A stretch of DNA of 25,866 nucleotides from a bacterium (GTDB lineage Bacteria; Planctomycetota; J058; JAJDCP01): the NCBI GenBank assembly GCA_030428695.1, contig JAUIEM010000100.1:1-25866 (forward strand). The letters are read 5' to 3'. Below are positions 1 to 7,624 of this stretch, piece after piece. A model generated the notes under the pieces. The model was not told the DNA's origin and ran no database searches. It saw only the letters and a list, made by a program, of their open reading frames with translations. The position numbers and the translations under genes are program-made. Every line of letters starts with the position of its first letter. Position 1 is the stretch's first letter.

Positions 1-1
1 C

Positions 2-1780
2 GGGGCGGGCAGCCTGCTGCGCAACGCCGAGAGCTTCGACACGATGCGCTGGAACTTCTACAACACCTTCTCGCTGACCTTCACCGGCCTCCTGTTCGCG
101 ACCCTGCGGCCCCTGATCAGCCAGATGGCGAAGCAGACAAGCGAGCGCGTCAAGCAGAAGAAGCCGGCCGGCTTCATGAAGTTCCTGACCAGGGCCCTGT
201 CCTACCTCGACATCAAGGCGACCCTCGCGGCCCAGGCGACGGTCAACGGCAACGCGACCTCCGAGGCCAAGCGCGCCTTCCTCTCCTTCACCGAGCGCTA
301 CATCGAGCCGGTCAAGGAGGGCGTCGAGAAGGACTGCGCGGCGATCCTGAAGAAGGGGAAGCTCGACGGCTACCCGGGCATCGCCCTGCAGAAGCTCGAG
401 CAGGCGCGGCAGTGGAAGGCGGGCAGCCGCAAGACGATCAGCGGGGTCGAGGCGAACCGCTGCATCAACGAGACCTACTCGGTGCTCGACGCGCACTTCA
501 GCAACTGGCTCGGCAAGCCGTACGTGTGCAACTGGATGAGCTACGGGAAGTACGCCTCGCGCGAGGCGGGCCACCAGATCCGCAACCTCGAGGCGGCCCA
601 GGAGGCCCTGGTCACGGTGATGGCGGTCGACCTCAGCCTGGCCAACGAGGTCAAGGCGGCCGAGGTGCTCGCGGGGGTCGCCCTCGAGGACGGGATGTTC
701 GACCAGGCCCTGCGCATGGTCGCGACCAACTGCGGGGCGGACCTCAAGAAGGGCTTCACGGCCCAGGACTTCCTCAAGATCGTCAAGGGCGTGCCGGGGA
801 TGCCGGGCAAGATGCTCGAGTCCCTCGGCGTCCTGCGCACCTCGCTGGTCGAGGGCAACACCGGCATCTACCTCAACGTCGCCCCCTGCTACGACATCTT
901 CCTGCGCGCCGAGGCGGCGGGGAAGGACGGGCTCGCGGCGATGCAGGCGGCCGGCTACAAGAAGAGCGGCAACATCTTCGCGGAAGACGACGACAAGGAC
1001 CCCCAGGGCTTCCTCAGCACCGCCTTCGGCATGTACCAGAAGGCCCGCAAGCTCGGCCTCGACGCCCAGACGAAGAGCGGCGCGGAGCGCGACGAGCTGC
1101 TCGCCGACCGGGCGGCCCTGTGCCACGTCGCCAACGTGCTCGTCGGCTTCCAGGAGCAGCTCTGCATCCTGCAGCGGCCCAGCATCTTCGGCCACCCGCT
1201 GATGGCGAAGCTGCTCGAGTCCTGGACCGGGACGATGTACCTGTGGGACGAGGCGGGCAAGACCGACCTGCTCGTCGGGCTCGGGCCGAAGGACGCGAAC
1301 TGGGCGGTGTTCCCCGAACGGCTCGGGATCTCGGAGGCCCAGGAAGGACAGAAGTTCAAGTTCCCGGTCGAGATCCCCGGGGGCAAGAAGCTCGAGCGCG
1401 AGGCGACCGCCCTCGCCGCGAACGTGCCCGGCCTCGGCGAGAAATTCTGGGTGCCGAACACCGTCAAGGGCACGATCCACGACTACTTCTACAGCCGGGT
1501 CAGCGGGCCCCTGGCCGAGGTGCTGATCCGCGGCCTGCCGCGCGGCATCTCCACCCTGTACCTGCACGAGCCGGCCAGCTTCGACCTCAAGCTGCAGGGC
1601 TCCGCCCAGGTCACCCTGACGATCAGCCTGTTCTTCGCCGACTGGACCTGGACGCTCTGGGGCCCGAGCCCCTTCGTCAGCTGGGACCCGAGCCACGGCC
1701 TGCGCTGGGGCGCCTCGGCGCGCCAGGGCGCGCAGCGGCCGGACACCCACGTCGCCGTCTTCGAGCCGACCGGAGAGTAG
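2..1780 (+). CDS. Unrecognised large protein, 5'-truncated by the window edge
   Basis: The frame is open from base 2 to the TAG at 1778-1780, giving 592 visible residues, so the true start lies left of the window. An internal ATG at 44 is possible but has no SD before it. I do not recognise the family. The protein is mostly soluble in character. It has a hydrophobic stretch near the visible N-terminus (around FSLTFTGLLFATLRP), a conserved-looking block NWMSYGKYASREAGHQIRNL about a third of the way in, and an aromatic, Trp-rich C-terminus (FFADWTWTLWGPSPF). It is the first visible gene of a close-packed operon with a peptidoglycan-binding-domain gene 17 nt downstream and a LysM gene further on. 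This suggests an envelope or secretion-apparatus role, possibly type VI secretion cargo, but nothing in the protein itself proves that. Confidence refers to the reading frame being real. Confidence 0.85.
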   Translation, partial: GAGSLLRNAESFDTMRWNFYNTFSLTFTGLLFATLRPLISQMAKQTSERVKQKKPAGFMKFLTRALSYLDIKATLAAQATVNGNATSEAKRAFLSFTERYIEPVKEGVEKDCAAILKKGKLDGYPGIALQKLEQARQWKAGSRKTISGVEANRCINETYSVLDAHFSNWLGKPYVCNWMSYGKYASREAGHQIRNLEAAQEALVTVMAVDLSLANEVKAAEVLAGVALEDGMFDQALRMVATNCGADLKKGFTAQDFLKIVKGVPGMPGKMLESLGVLRTSLVEGNTGIYLNVAPCYDIFLRAEAAGKDGLAAMQAAGYKKSGNIFAEDDDKDPQGFLSTAFGMYQKARKLGLDAQTKSGAERDELLADRAALCHVANVLVGFQEQLCILQRPSIFGHPLMAKLLESWTGTMYLWDEAGKTDLLVGLGPKDANWAVFPERLGISEAQEGQKFKFPVEIPGGKKLEREATALAANVPGLGEKFWVPNTVKGTIHDYFYSRVSGPLAEVLIRGLPRGISTLYLHEPASFDLKLQGSAQVTLTISLFFADWTWTLWGPSPFVSWDPSHGLRWGASARQGAQRPDTHVAVFEPTGE

Positions 1781-1797
1781 CCCCGAGGAGGAATCCG

Positions 1798-2187
1798 ATG
1801 CCGCCGCCCACCGCCACCGCGCCCGCCGCTCCCCCCGTCGCGACCCGGGCCTTCTGCCTGGCCGACCTCGCCGCGGCCCTCGCCACCGTCGAGCGCCGCC
1901 ACGGCCTGATGGTCGTGCGCTGTCTGGTCTCGCGCCTGTCCTGGCGCGTGCTCGCCGACCTCGCCGAGCGCGGCCTTGCGGGCGAGGCGGACAACGACCC
2001 GCGGGCCCTCGATCCGCGCCACCTCCTGCTGCCCGGGATGGCCGGGCCGGCGGTGCGCAAGCTGCAGCGGGGCCTGTACGCGATGCGCTTCGACCTCACG
2101 GTCAACGGCCGCTTCGACGCCGACACCCGGGCCTGCTACGAGGTCTGGCTCGACGAGCAGGCCTTCGAGCCCAGGGGCCGGAGCTGA
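1798..2187 (+). CDS. Small peptidoglycan-binding-domain protein
   Basis: A 129-residue protein starting at ATG 1798, with SD CGAGGAGGAAT just upstream. The N-terminus is an Ala/Pro-rich stretch (about residues 1-18). Residues 20-75 look helical, and residues 76-125 resemble the PG_binding_1 fold: a G-x-AVRKLQ-x-GL helix (83-93), then the VNGRFDADT turn (102-110) and a final helix. In this family the motif pattern is G..V..LQ..L...G...DG.FG..T. No signal peptide is visible, so it would need another export route or act inside a larger machine. It lies 17 nt after the preceding gene and 3 nt before the next, so co-transcription is very likely. Together with the downstream LysM gene it gives the operon two cell-wall-binding modules. 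Confidence 0.75.
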   Translation: MPPPTATAPAAPPVATRAFCLADLAAALATVERRHGLMVVRCLVSRLSWRVLADLAERGLAGEADNDPRALDPRHLLLPGMAGPAVRKLQRGLYAMRFDLTVNGRFDADTRACYEVWLDEQAFEPRGRS

Positions 2188-2190
2188 GCG

Positions 2191-2670
2191 ATGGCGGACA
2201 CCGGCAAGGGCAAGGGGAAGTTCGAGAAGACCCGGCGGATCGACCCCGGCCTGTTCGTCAAGATGCGCACGGGCAAGCGGCACAAGTTCAAGATCAACGT
2301 CGAGAAGTGCTACCTGAAGGACGTCAAGGCGACCTACGAGAAGCTGAAGAGCGAGACCTCCGAGCTCGCCGCCCGCAGCTTCCTCTGCGCCCTCGACGGC
2401 GCCGCCCTCGAGAAGATGGCGCGGCGCGGGGTGGCGCTCGAGGGCGAGGGCGAGGCGCTCAAGCGCACGGTCAAGGACGCCAAGGACGACCCGAACCTGC
2501 TCGACGAGCGGGTGCGGCTGCTCTGGGGCATGCAGAACGAGCGCATCAAGCAGACCCAGGACTACTTGCAGAAGCAGGACTTCGAGTGCCCGCAGCACGG
2601 GATCTACGACGATGTCACCGTCGAGCTGTGCCAGCTGCATCTCGAGGGCCTGGGCTACGGGAAGGGGTAG
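2191..2670 (+). CDS. Hypothetical 159-aa charged protein
   Basis: ATG at 2191, 3 nt after the stop of the preceding gene, with a GGAG SD inside the end of that gene. The product is very rich in Lys, Glu and Asp. It starts with a Gly/Lys-rich tail (MADTGKGKGKFEKTRR) and continues as predicted long helices, for example the stretch around residues 45-65 and 75-130. There are three cysteines (near residues 40, 66 and 133). It has no signal peptide or membrane segment, and I do not recognise a family. Its position between a peptidoglycan-binding-domain gene and a LysM gene, with 3-nt gaps on both sides, implies a shared function with them. Confidence 0.75.
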   Translation: MADTGKGKGKFEKTRRIDPGLFVKMRTGKRHKFKINVEKCYLKDVKATYEKLKSETSELAARSFLCALDGAALEKMARRGVALEGEGEALKRTVKDAKDDPNLLDERVRLLWGMQNERIKQTQDYLQKQDFECPQHGIYDDVTVELCQLHLEGLGYGKG

Positions 2671-2673
2671 AGA

Positions 2674-3369
2674 ATGGACATCCCGTCGACGGAGTACACG
2701 GTCAAGGAGGGCGACGACTACAAGTCGATCGCCGAGCAACACGGGATCTGGGAGTGGTGGGACCTGGTCGTGTTCAACCGCCACGTCGACCCGGCGACCG
2801 GGAAGTACGACCCGGCCTACCAGAACCCGGACGCCGACGCCGCGAACAAGGCGAACCCCGACCTGCTCAAGGCGGGAGACACGCTCCGCATCCCGACCCT
2901 GAAGGAGCCGCTCGCCGCCGGCGAGAAGCTGCTGAAGGACAAGAAGCCGCCCGCGTCGCTGTTCCAGGGCAAGGGCTACATCTCCGTGTGGGGGGTGCTG
3001 TCCTTCACCCTGTGCGACGACAAGCAGCAGCCCCTGTACAAGGAAGGCACGCCCTTCCGCTTCCACGACCAGGACGGCGACATCGTCTCCTTCTTCGACA
3101 TCCACGACGAGAAGTACAAAGAGCAGGGGAAGCTCGACGCCCAGGGCGGCTTCGAGGTCGAGCTGCCCCGCGGCTCCTACACCGTCGAGGTGCAGGACGA
3201 GAAGAAGGGCTGGCAGCGGGTGCTGCGCGCCGGCCCCGAGGCGATGCAGGAGGCCCGCGGCGCGATCAAGGCGCCTGCCGACTTCACCCCGGACCAGAAG
3301 CAGCTCGTCGCGGAGCTCGGGGTCGACGCGCTGTTCATGGGCGCGGAGGTGCTGCGTCCCCCGGAGTGA
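2674..3369 (+). CDS. LysM-domain protein with C-terminal beta-rich domain
   Basis: A 231-residue protein starting at ATG 2674, with an AAGGGG SD overlapping the previous stop. Residues 6-76 form a LysM-like module: YTVKEGDDYKSIAEQHG at the start and LLKAGDTLRIP at the end, with an insert containing an NRHVDPATG turn. LysM binds N-acetylglucosamine polymers such as peptidoglycan. Residues about 100-185 look like a small beta-sandwich (GVLSFTLCDDKQQPL ... GGFEVELPRGSYTVEV), a pattern shared with carboxypeptidase-regulatory-like domains. There is no signal peptide. LysM proteins without signals are often parts of phage-like or type VI machines, which fits an operon also encoding a peptidoglycan-binding domain, but this is inference. 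It is the last gene of the operon and its 3' end overlaps a convergent small gene by 35 nt. Confidence 0.8.
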   Translation: MDIPSTEYTVKEGDDYKSIAEQHGIWEWWDLVVFNRHVDPATGKYDPAYQNPDADAANKANPDLLKAGDTLRIPTLKEPLAAGEKLLKDKKPPASLFQGKGYISVWGVLSFTLCDDKQQPLYKEGTPFRFHDQDGDIVSFFDIHDEKYKEQGKLDAQGGFEVELPRGSYTVEVQDEKKGWQRVLRAGPEAMQEARGAIKAPADFTPDQKQLVAELGVDALFMGAEVLRPPE

Positions 3370-3529
3370 GCCCGCCCAGCGCCCGCCCCAGGCCTACCGA
3401 CCACACGATCAACAGCGGGAACAGCACCGCGCTCGCCGCCTGCAGCGCGGTCGCGTCGCCGACCAGCCCGGCGACGCTCATCGCGAGGCCGAAGACCACG
3501 CGGTACAGCCGGCGTCGGAAGGGGGTCAT
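3335..3529 (-). CDS. Small membrane protein (64 aa)
   Basis: A reverse-strand ORF starting at ATG (complement of 3527-3529), preceded by a strong SD (GGAGGA, complement near 3538-3543, about 7 nt from the start). The product has a basic N-terminus (MTPFRRRLYR), then two hydrophobic segments (around residues 10-25 and 29-49) and a short Pro-rich tail. This fits a two-helix inner-membrane protein. I recognise no family. Its last 35 nt overlap the 3' end of the LysM gene on the other strand. It lies 108 nt downstream of the end of the ethylene-receptor-like kinase gene on the same strand and may be transcribed with it. Confidence 0.55.
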   Translation of the reverse strand: MTPFRRRLYRVVFGLAMSVAGLVGDATALQAASAVLFPLLIVWSVGLGRALGGLTPGDAAPPRP

Positions 3530-3637
3530 GCGCGCTTCCTCCGCGGTGGAGAGCGCGCGATGCTACGGCGCCTCGCGCGCGCTGCCAGAGGCCTGGTCCG
3601 CCCGGCCTGGGAGAAGCAGGATGGAGGCTTCACGCCG

Positions 3638-4813
3638 TCAGGAGCCGTCGTACCGCGGCAGCGCCACCCAGAAGGTCGAGCCCGCGCCGGGGCGGGACTC
3701 GACCCAGATGCGGCCGTCGTGCTGCTCGACCAGCCGGCGGCAGAAGGCGAGACCGACGCCGGTGCCCTCATAGGTGTCCTGGGAGTGGAGCCGGCGGAAG
3801 AGCCGGAAGATCTTGTCCTGGTCCTTCTCATCGATGCCGATCCCGTCGTCGCGCACGCCGAAGCGGACCTCGCCGTCGTCCTCCTCGGCGACGATCTCGA
3901 TCCGCGGCGCGTGGTCGGAAGCCCGGTACTTCAGGGCGTTGCCGAGCAGGTTCTGGAGCAGCTGCAGCATCTGCGCCCGGTCGGCGAAGATCCGCGGCAG
4001 GTCCCCGTGGCTGATCTCTGCTCCGCTCTCCTCGATGGCCGGGGCGAGGTTGCCGCGGGCCTCCTCGACGAGCGCGGCGAGCGAGATCCGTTCATGCTGC
4101 GGGCCTTCGTTGGCGAGGCGCGCGTAGGCGAGCAGCTCCTGGATCAGCGTGTGCATGCGGGTCGAGGCGCCGACCAGCTGCTCGACGAAGAAGGTGCCGT
4201 CCTCGTCGAGCGCATCTCCGTGTCCCTCGCGCAGCAGGGTCGCGTAGCTGGTCAGCGTGCGCAGGGGCTCCTGCAGGTCGTGGGAGACGAGGTAGGCGTA
4301 CTGCTCGAGCTCTTCGTTGGAGCGCGCGAGGTTCTTGTTCGCCGTGCGCAGCTCGGCGCTGTGGCGCGCGAGGGCCGACTCGGCCTCGACCCGCTCCTTG
4401 ACCTCGCCCTGGAGCTTGACGTTGAGCTTCTCGAGCTCGTCAGGGCTGCGCAGGGCCATCGCCTTCGGGATCAGGGGGGCGAGCTGGATGGCGGTCAGGA
4501 TGGACACCGCCGCCGTCATAACTTTGAAGAAGCCGGAGAGGCGATAGACCGGCTCGACCGTCGTGTAGGCCTCGAGCACATGGGTCGAGCCGCACAGCAG
4601 GATGAACAGGCCGAACAGCGCGAACATCCGCGGAAACGGGAGGTCCTTCCGCTTGGAGAGGAAGTACAGAAGCAGGACCGGGATCGCGAAGTACGCGAGC
4701 CCGATCAGCACATCCGAGGTGTTGTGGAGCCACACGAGCTCCTGCGTCCAGCCCCCTCACCTGCCGCGGGGGATGAAGCCCGAGCTGTCGAACAGCCGCT
4801 TGAAGAACTCCAC
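3638..4813 (-). CDS. Ethylene-receptor-like sensor histidine kinase; in-frame TGA at codon 19 (candidate selenocysteine)
   Basis: I place the start at GTG (complement of 4811-4813) because a near-perfect SD, GGGAGGTGA, lies 5 nt upstream. The frame reads VEFFKRLFDSSGFIPRGR, then TGA at 4757-4759, then GGWTQELVWLHNTSD and on without interruption for 391 codons. The transmembrane domain matches plant ETR1 in residue spacing: Asp34, Tyr41, Pro45, Ile71, Cys74 and His78 correspond to ETR1 D25, Y32, P36, I62, C65 and H69, the Cu(I)/ethylene site. After a coiled coil come HisKA (VSHDLQEPLRTL) and HATPase (LLGNALKYR, DDGIGID, GTGVGLAF) motifs of the phytochrome-like kinase class. From memory, bacterial relatives read PHGxCYLW at the TGA position, so the TGA replaces Cys. 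Alternatives are a nonsense mutation, a sequencing error, or initiation at GTG 4735 (365 aa, poor SD). Confidence 0.85.
4726..4742 (-). promoter_or_regulatory. Hairpin 15 nt after the in-frame TGA; candidate bacterial SECIS element
   Basis: On the minus strand, 14 nt separate the TGA (4757-4759) from a perfect 5-bp stem, GGAGC/GCTCC, around the loop TCGTGTG. A U-G pair at the loop edge would extend the stem and leave the loop CGUGU, with G in its second position. Known bacterial SECIS upper stem-loops lie about 15-35 nt after the UGA and carry a G near the start of a short loop, so position and size fit. A 5-bp stem in GC-rich DNA can arise by chance, so this is supporting evidence, not proof. 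Confidence 0.35.
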
Positions 4814-5038
4814 GGTCACCTCCCTTGGCGTGCGTGCGGGGTCGACCCGTGCATCGCCGGAGCTCCGAAACGCGCACGGGAGGCGGATCCCCTCCTGGAC
4901 TCGATACCACATGTCGGCCAGGATATACAGCGATAACGCACGGGGGAGCTCAGCCCCTGCGGCACGACTCTCCCGCCCCCCCGCGACCGTCGACTGCTCG
5001 TCTGACCCCGGTGATTCGGACGGGCTGACAGCGCACCG

Positions 5039-5118
5039 CGCCGCTCGCGGTCGCCGAGGAGCCCGGCGTCACCCGTGGGGCAGGCCGGCGCCGCTCGAGG
5101 TCCGCGAGGACCCCGGCT
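5039..5118. repeat. Imperfect 30-nt direct repeat
   Basis: Positions 5039-5068 and 5089-5118 match at about 25 of 30 bases; both begin CGCCGCTCG and contain CGAGGA followed by CCCGGC. The period is 50 bp. Function unknown. It could be a remnant duplication or a tandem protein-binding site upstream of the FHA kinase gene. Confidence 0.4.
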
Positions 5119-5185
5119 CGGCCGCCTGAGCACGGGCGGCGGCCTAAATTCGCCGACGCGCTAGAGGTACGGGCCGTCTTTGGTG

Positions 5186-5191
5186 TATGAT
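5186..5191 (+). promoter_or_regulatory. Possible -10 element for the FHA kinase gene
   Basis: TATGAT lies in a locally AT-richer stretch (TTTGGTGTATGATGG), about 80 nt before the kinase start. No good -35 hexamer is found at 16-18 nt spacing, so the call is weak. Confidence 0.3.
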
Positions 5192-5270
5192 GGCTTGGTT
5201 GCGGTCGGTGGAAGCGGGCGTCAGCGCACTCCTCCCACGCGGCAGAGCTCCAAGGCGCTGAGGGACGGCG

Positions 5271-6395
5271 ATGCCTGTAGTTCTGGTCCTGCAAGACGAG
5301 CAGAACGGAAAGACCTATACCGTCAAGGAATCATCGGTCATCGGCCGGGGGGCCGACGCGGGCATCCGCATCCGCGACCCCTTGCTCTCCCGCCACCACT
5401 GCCGGGTCGACGTCAGCGAGGGCCGCTACCAGGTCTGTGACCTCAAGAGCTACAACGGCACCTACGTCAACGGCCACCGCATCGAGGTCGCGCCGCTGAT
5501 GGAAGGCGACGAGGTGCGCATCGGCTCCCAGTCGCTCAACTGCCACTTCGTCGAGGACTTCGACCCGATCTCCATCGAGGGCTTCGAGTTTCTGCGCAAG
5601 CTCGGCGAGGGCACGATCGGCACCGTGTTCCTCGCCAAGCAGCAGCTGATGGGCAAGCTGGTCGCGGTCAAGGTGATGAACCCCGAGTGCGCCCTCGATC
5701 CGCGCAAGATGCAGATCTTCATGCGCGAGGCGATGGCCGGCGGGCAGCTCGACCACCCGAACCTGATCAAGATCTACGACGCCGCCGAGGTGGCGGGCAT
5801 CCCCTATATCGTGATGGAGTACGTCGAGGGCACGAACCTGTTCGACATCCTGTCGAGCCACGGCGTGCTGCACACCCGCGACGCGCTCCACATCGCGATC
5901 CAGATCGCGAGCGCCCTCGAGCACGCCTTCCTCTGCAAGCTCGTCCACCGCGACATCAAGCCCTCGAACATCATCGTCACCCGCACGGGCGTCGCGAAGC
6001 TGACCGACTTCGGCCTGGCGAAGAACTTCGAGTCGGCGGGGCAGAGCGGCCTGACCCACCAGGGAGCCGGCAAGGGCACCCTGCACTACATGCCGCCCGA
6101 GCAGGTCAGCAACGCGATCTCGGCCGACCAGCGCGCGGACATCTACAGCCTCGCCGCGACGATCTACCACCTGGTCACCGGCCAGTACCCGCGCGAAGGG
6201 AAGAACCTGCCGGACTTCATCATGAAGATCCTCAAGCAGGATGTGCCGCCCGCGAGCACCGTCAATCCGAACGTCCCGAAGATCGTCTCCGACATCCTCG
6301 AGCGGGCGATGCAGCGCGACGCCAACGACCGCTACCAGGAGCCCGCCGAGTTCCACAACGCCCTCCGCCAGGCCTGGAGCAAGCTCGGCTACTGA
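5271..6395 (+). CDS. FHA-domain Ser/Thr protein kinase
   Basis: A 374-residue cytoplasmic protein; ATG 5271 with a GAGGGA SD. Residues 1-95 form an FHA domain, which binds phosphothreonine peptides: GRG (25-27), SRHH (40-43) and SYNGTYVNG (60-68) are the usual signature. Residues 104-370 are a eukaryotic-type (Hanks) kinase: Gly loop GEGTIGTVF (112-120), catalytic Lys134 in VAVK, Glu153, HRDIKPSN (226-233) with catalytic Asp228, DFG (246-248) and an APE-like PPEQ. All catalytic residues are present, so it should be active. No transmembrane or sensor domain follows. The next genes encode YeaH and SpoVR homologues, which in enterobacteria lie beside the PrkA-type kinase YeaG. This kinase may play that role here, an inference from position. 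The 109-bp gap and a separate promoter mean it need not be in the same transcript. Confidence 0.95.
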   Translation: MPVVLVLQDEQNGKTYTVKESSVIGRGADAGIRIRDPLLSRHHCRVDVSEGRYQVCDLKSYNGTYVNGHRIEVAPLMEGDEVRIGSQSLNCHFVEDFDPISIEGFEFLRKLGEGTIGTVFLAKQQLMGKLVAVKVMNPECALDPRKMQIFMREAMAGGQLDHPNLIKIYDAAEVAGIPYIVMEYVEGTNLFDILSSHGVLHTRDALHIAIQIASALEHAFLCKLVHRDIKPSNIIVTRTGVAKLTDFGLAKNFESAGQSGLTHQGAGKGTLHYMPPEQVSNAISADQRADIYSLAATIYHLVTGQYPREGKNLPDFIMKILKQDVPPASTVNPNVPKIVSDILERAMQRDANDRYQEPAEFHNALRQAWSKLGY

Positions 6396-6452
6396 GGGCC
6401 CGGCCGGCCCTTCTTCCGCCTCGCGCATGGCCCCGACCGCGCGCTCCCCGCA

Positions 6453-6481
6453 TTGTCCGCGTCCCGGCGCAGGGGTATACT
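6453..6481 (+). promoter_or_regulatory. Sigma70-like promoter for the yeaH-spoVR-GGDEF operon
   Basis: TTGTCC (6453-6458), a 17-nt spacer and TATACT (6476-6481). Transcription would start near 6488, leaving a leader of about 17 nt that contains the AGGAGG SD (6495-6500). The -10 context GGGGTATACTCGCC resembles that of other promoters in this window. Confidence 0.6.
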
Positions 6482-6504
6482 CGCCGGGGGGAACAGGAGG
6501 CTCC

Positions 6505-7608
6505 ATGGTCCGCAAGATCGAGAAGGACGAGACCCGCTTCCGCCAGATCGTGCGCGGCAAGATCCGCAAGGAGCTGCGCCGCTACATGACCCAGGGCGAG
6601 CTGATCGGGCGCAAGGGCCGCAACGTCGTCTCGATCCCCCTGCCCTCGATCGAGCTGCCGCGCTTCAAGTACGGCCAGCAGCAGACCGGCGGGGTCGGCC
6701 AGGGCGAGGGCGAGATCGGCACCCCCCTCGGCCGCGACGGGCAGCCTCTCGGACCGAAGGCGGGCGACCAGCCCGGCGACCACATCCTCGAGGTCGAGGT
6801 GCAGCTGTCCGAGCTGGCGAAGATCCTCGGCGAAGAGCTCGAGCTGCCGAACATCCAGCCCAAGGGCAAGCGCAGCCTGTCGACGAACAAGGACCGCTAC
6901 ACCGGCATCCGCCGCTCGGGCCCCGAGTCGTTGCGCCACTTCAAGCGCACCTACAAAGAGGCCCTGAAGCGGCAGCTCAGCGCCGGGCTGTACAACCCCG
7001 AGCGGCCGATCGTGGTGCCGATCGGCGACGACCGGCGCTTCCGCTCGTGGAAGGTCCAGCACATGCCGGAGTCGAACGCGGTCATCATCTACATGATGGA
7101 CGTGTCCGGCTCGATGGGGCAGGAGCAGAAGGACATCGTGCGGATGGAGTCCTTCTGGATCGACACCTGGCTGCGCAGCCAGTACAAGTCCCTCGAGACC
7201 CGCTACATCGTGCACGACGTCCAGGCCAAAGAGGTCGACGAGCACACCTTCTTCCACATCCGCGAGAGCGGCGGCACCAAGATCAGCTCCGCCTACGACA
7301 TGGCCCACCGCATGATCGAGCAGCTGTTCGATCCCGAAGACTGGAACATCTACCTGTTCCACTTCTCCGACGGCGACAACTGGGGCGGCGAGGACACCCG
7401 CCACTGCCTCGCCCTGCTCACCGAGCAGCTGATCCCCAAGGTCAACCTCTTCTGCTACGGCCAGGTCAAGAGCGCCTACGGCTCGGGCCAGTTCATCAAA
7501 GACCTGCGGGAGAGCTTCGCCGAGCACGAGAAGGTCCGGCTGTCCGAGATCATGGGACGCGACGAGATCGTCGACTCGATCAAGGCCTTCCTGGGCAAGG
7601 GCCGCTGA
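6505..7608 (+). CDS. yeaH: YeaH/YhbH family protein (DUF444, VWA-like)
   Basis: 367 residues from ATG 6505, chosen for the AGGAGG SD 4 nt upstream and because the protein then begins with the family's typical basic start ([20 protein letters not shown]). The N-terminal half carries the conserved IxLPxIxLPRF block (about 44-54) and a Gly-rich linker (61-91). The C-terminal half is a von Willebrand A-like domain with a metal-binding DVSGS (199-203), followed by [10 protein letters not shown]. In E. coli yeaH is co-expressed with the kinase gene yeaG under general-stress and nitrogen-starvation control; in spore-formers the homologue YhbH is sporulation-linked. The molecular function is not established. 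It is followed after 16 nt by spoVR, as in many genomes. Confidence 0.93.
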   Translation: MVRKIEKDETRFRQIVRGKIRKELRRYMTQGELIGRKGRNVVSIPLPSIELPRFKYGQQQTGGVGQGEGEIGTPLGRDGQPLGPKAGDQPGDHILEVEVQLSELAKILGEELELPNIQPKGKRSLSTNKDRYTGIRRSGPESLRHFKRTYKEALKRQLSAGLYNPERPIVVPIGDDRRFRSWKVQHMPESNAVIIYMMDVSGSMGQEQKDIVRMESFWIDTWLRSQYKSLETRYIVHDVQAKEVDEHTFFHIRESGGTKISSAYDMAHRMIEQLFDPEDWNIYLFHFSDGDNWGGEDTRHCLALLTEQLIPKVNLFCYGQVKSAYGSGQFIKDLRESFAEHEKVRLSEIMGRDEIVDSIKAFLGKGR

Positions 7609-7624
7609 ACAACCAGGGGAAAGC

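Larger units (their letters stand above)
4814..5270. other. Intergenic region between divergent kinase genes
   Basis: 457 bp with no convincing gene; the short ORFs here lack codon structure and SDs. It holds the SD of the minus-strand sensor kinase at its left end and a TATCCT-like minus-strand -10 candidate (complement of 4920-4925, no good -35). It also contains an imperfect 30-nt direct repeat (5039-5068 and 5089-5118) and, at the right end, a TATGAT -10 candidate and the SD of the FHA kinase gene. Confidence 0.6.

Noticed and set aside
2..3369. Firm type VI secretion assignment
   Set aside because: No VgrG, Hcp, PAAR, sheath or ATPase gene is visible; LysM and peptidoglycan-binding domains alone are not specific.
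3638..4735. Annotating the kinase simply as a 365-aa protein from GTG 4735
   Set aside because: That start has only AGGAG at 3 nt spacing and loses the conserved GFIPRG stretch, while GTG 4813 has a near-perfect SD. It is kept as an alternative.
4440..4910. Frameshift explanation for the kinase N-terminus
   Set aside because: The alternative minus frame through 4440-4910 gives no family-like residues. The N-terminal residues before the TGA are already in the same frame as the kinase, so no frameshift is needed.
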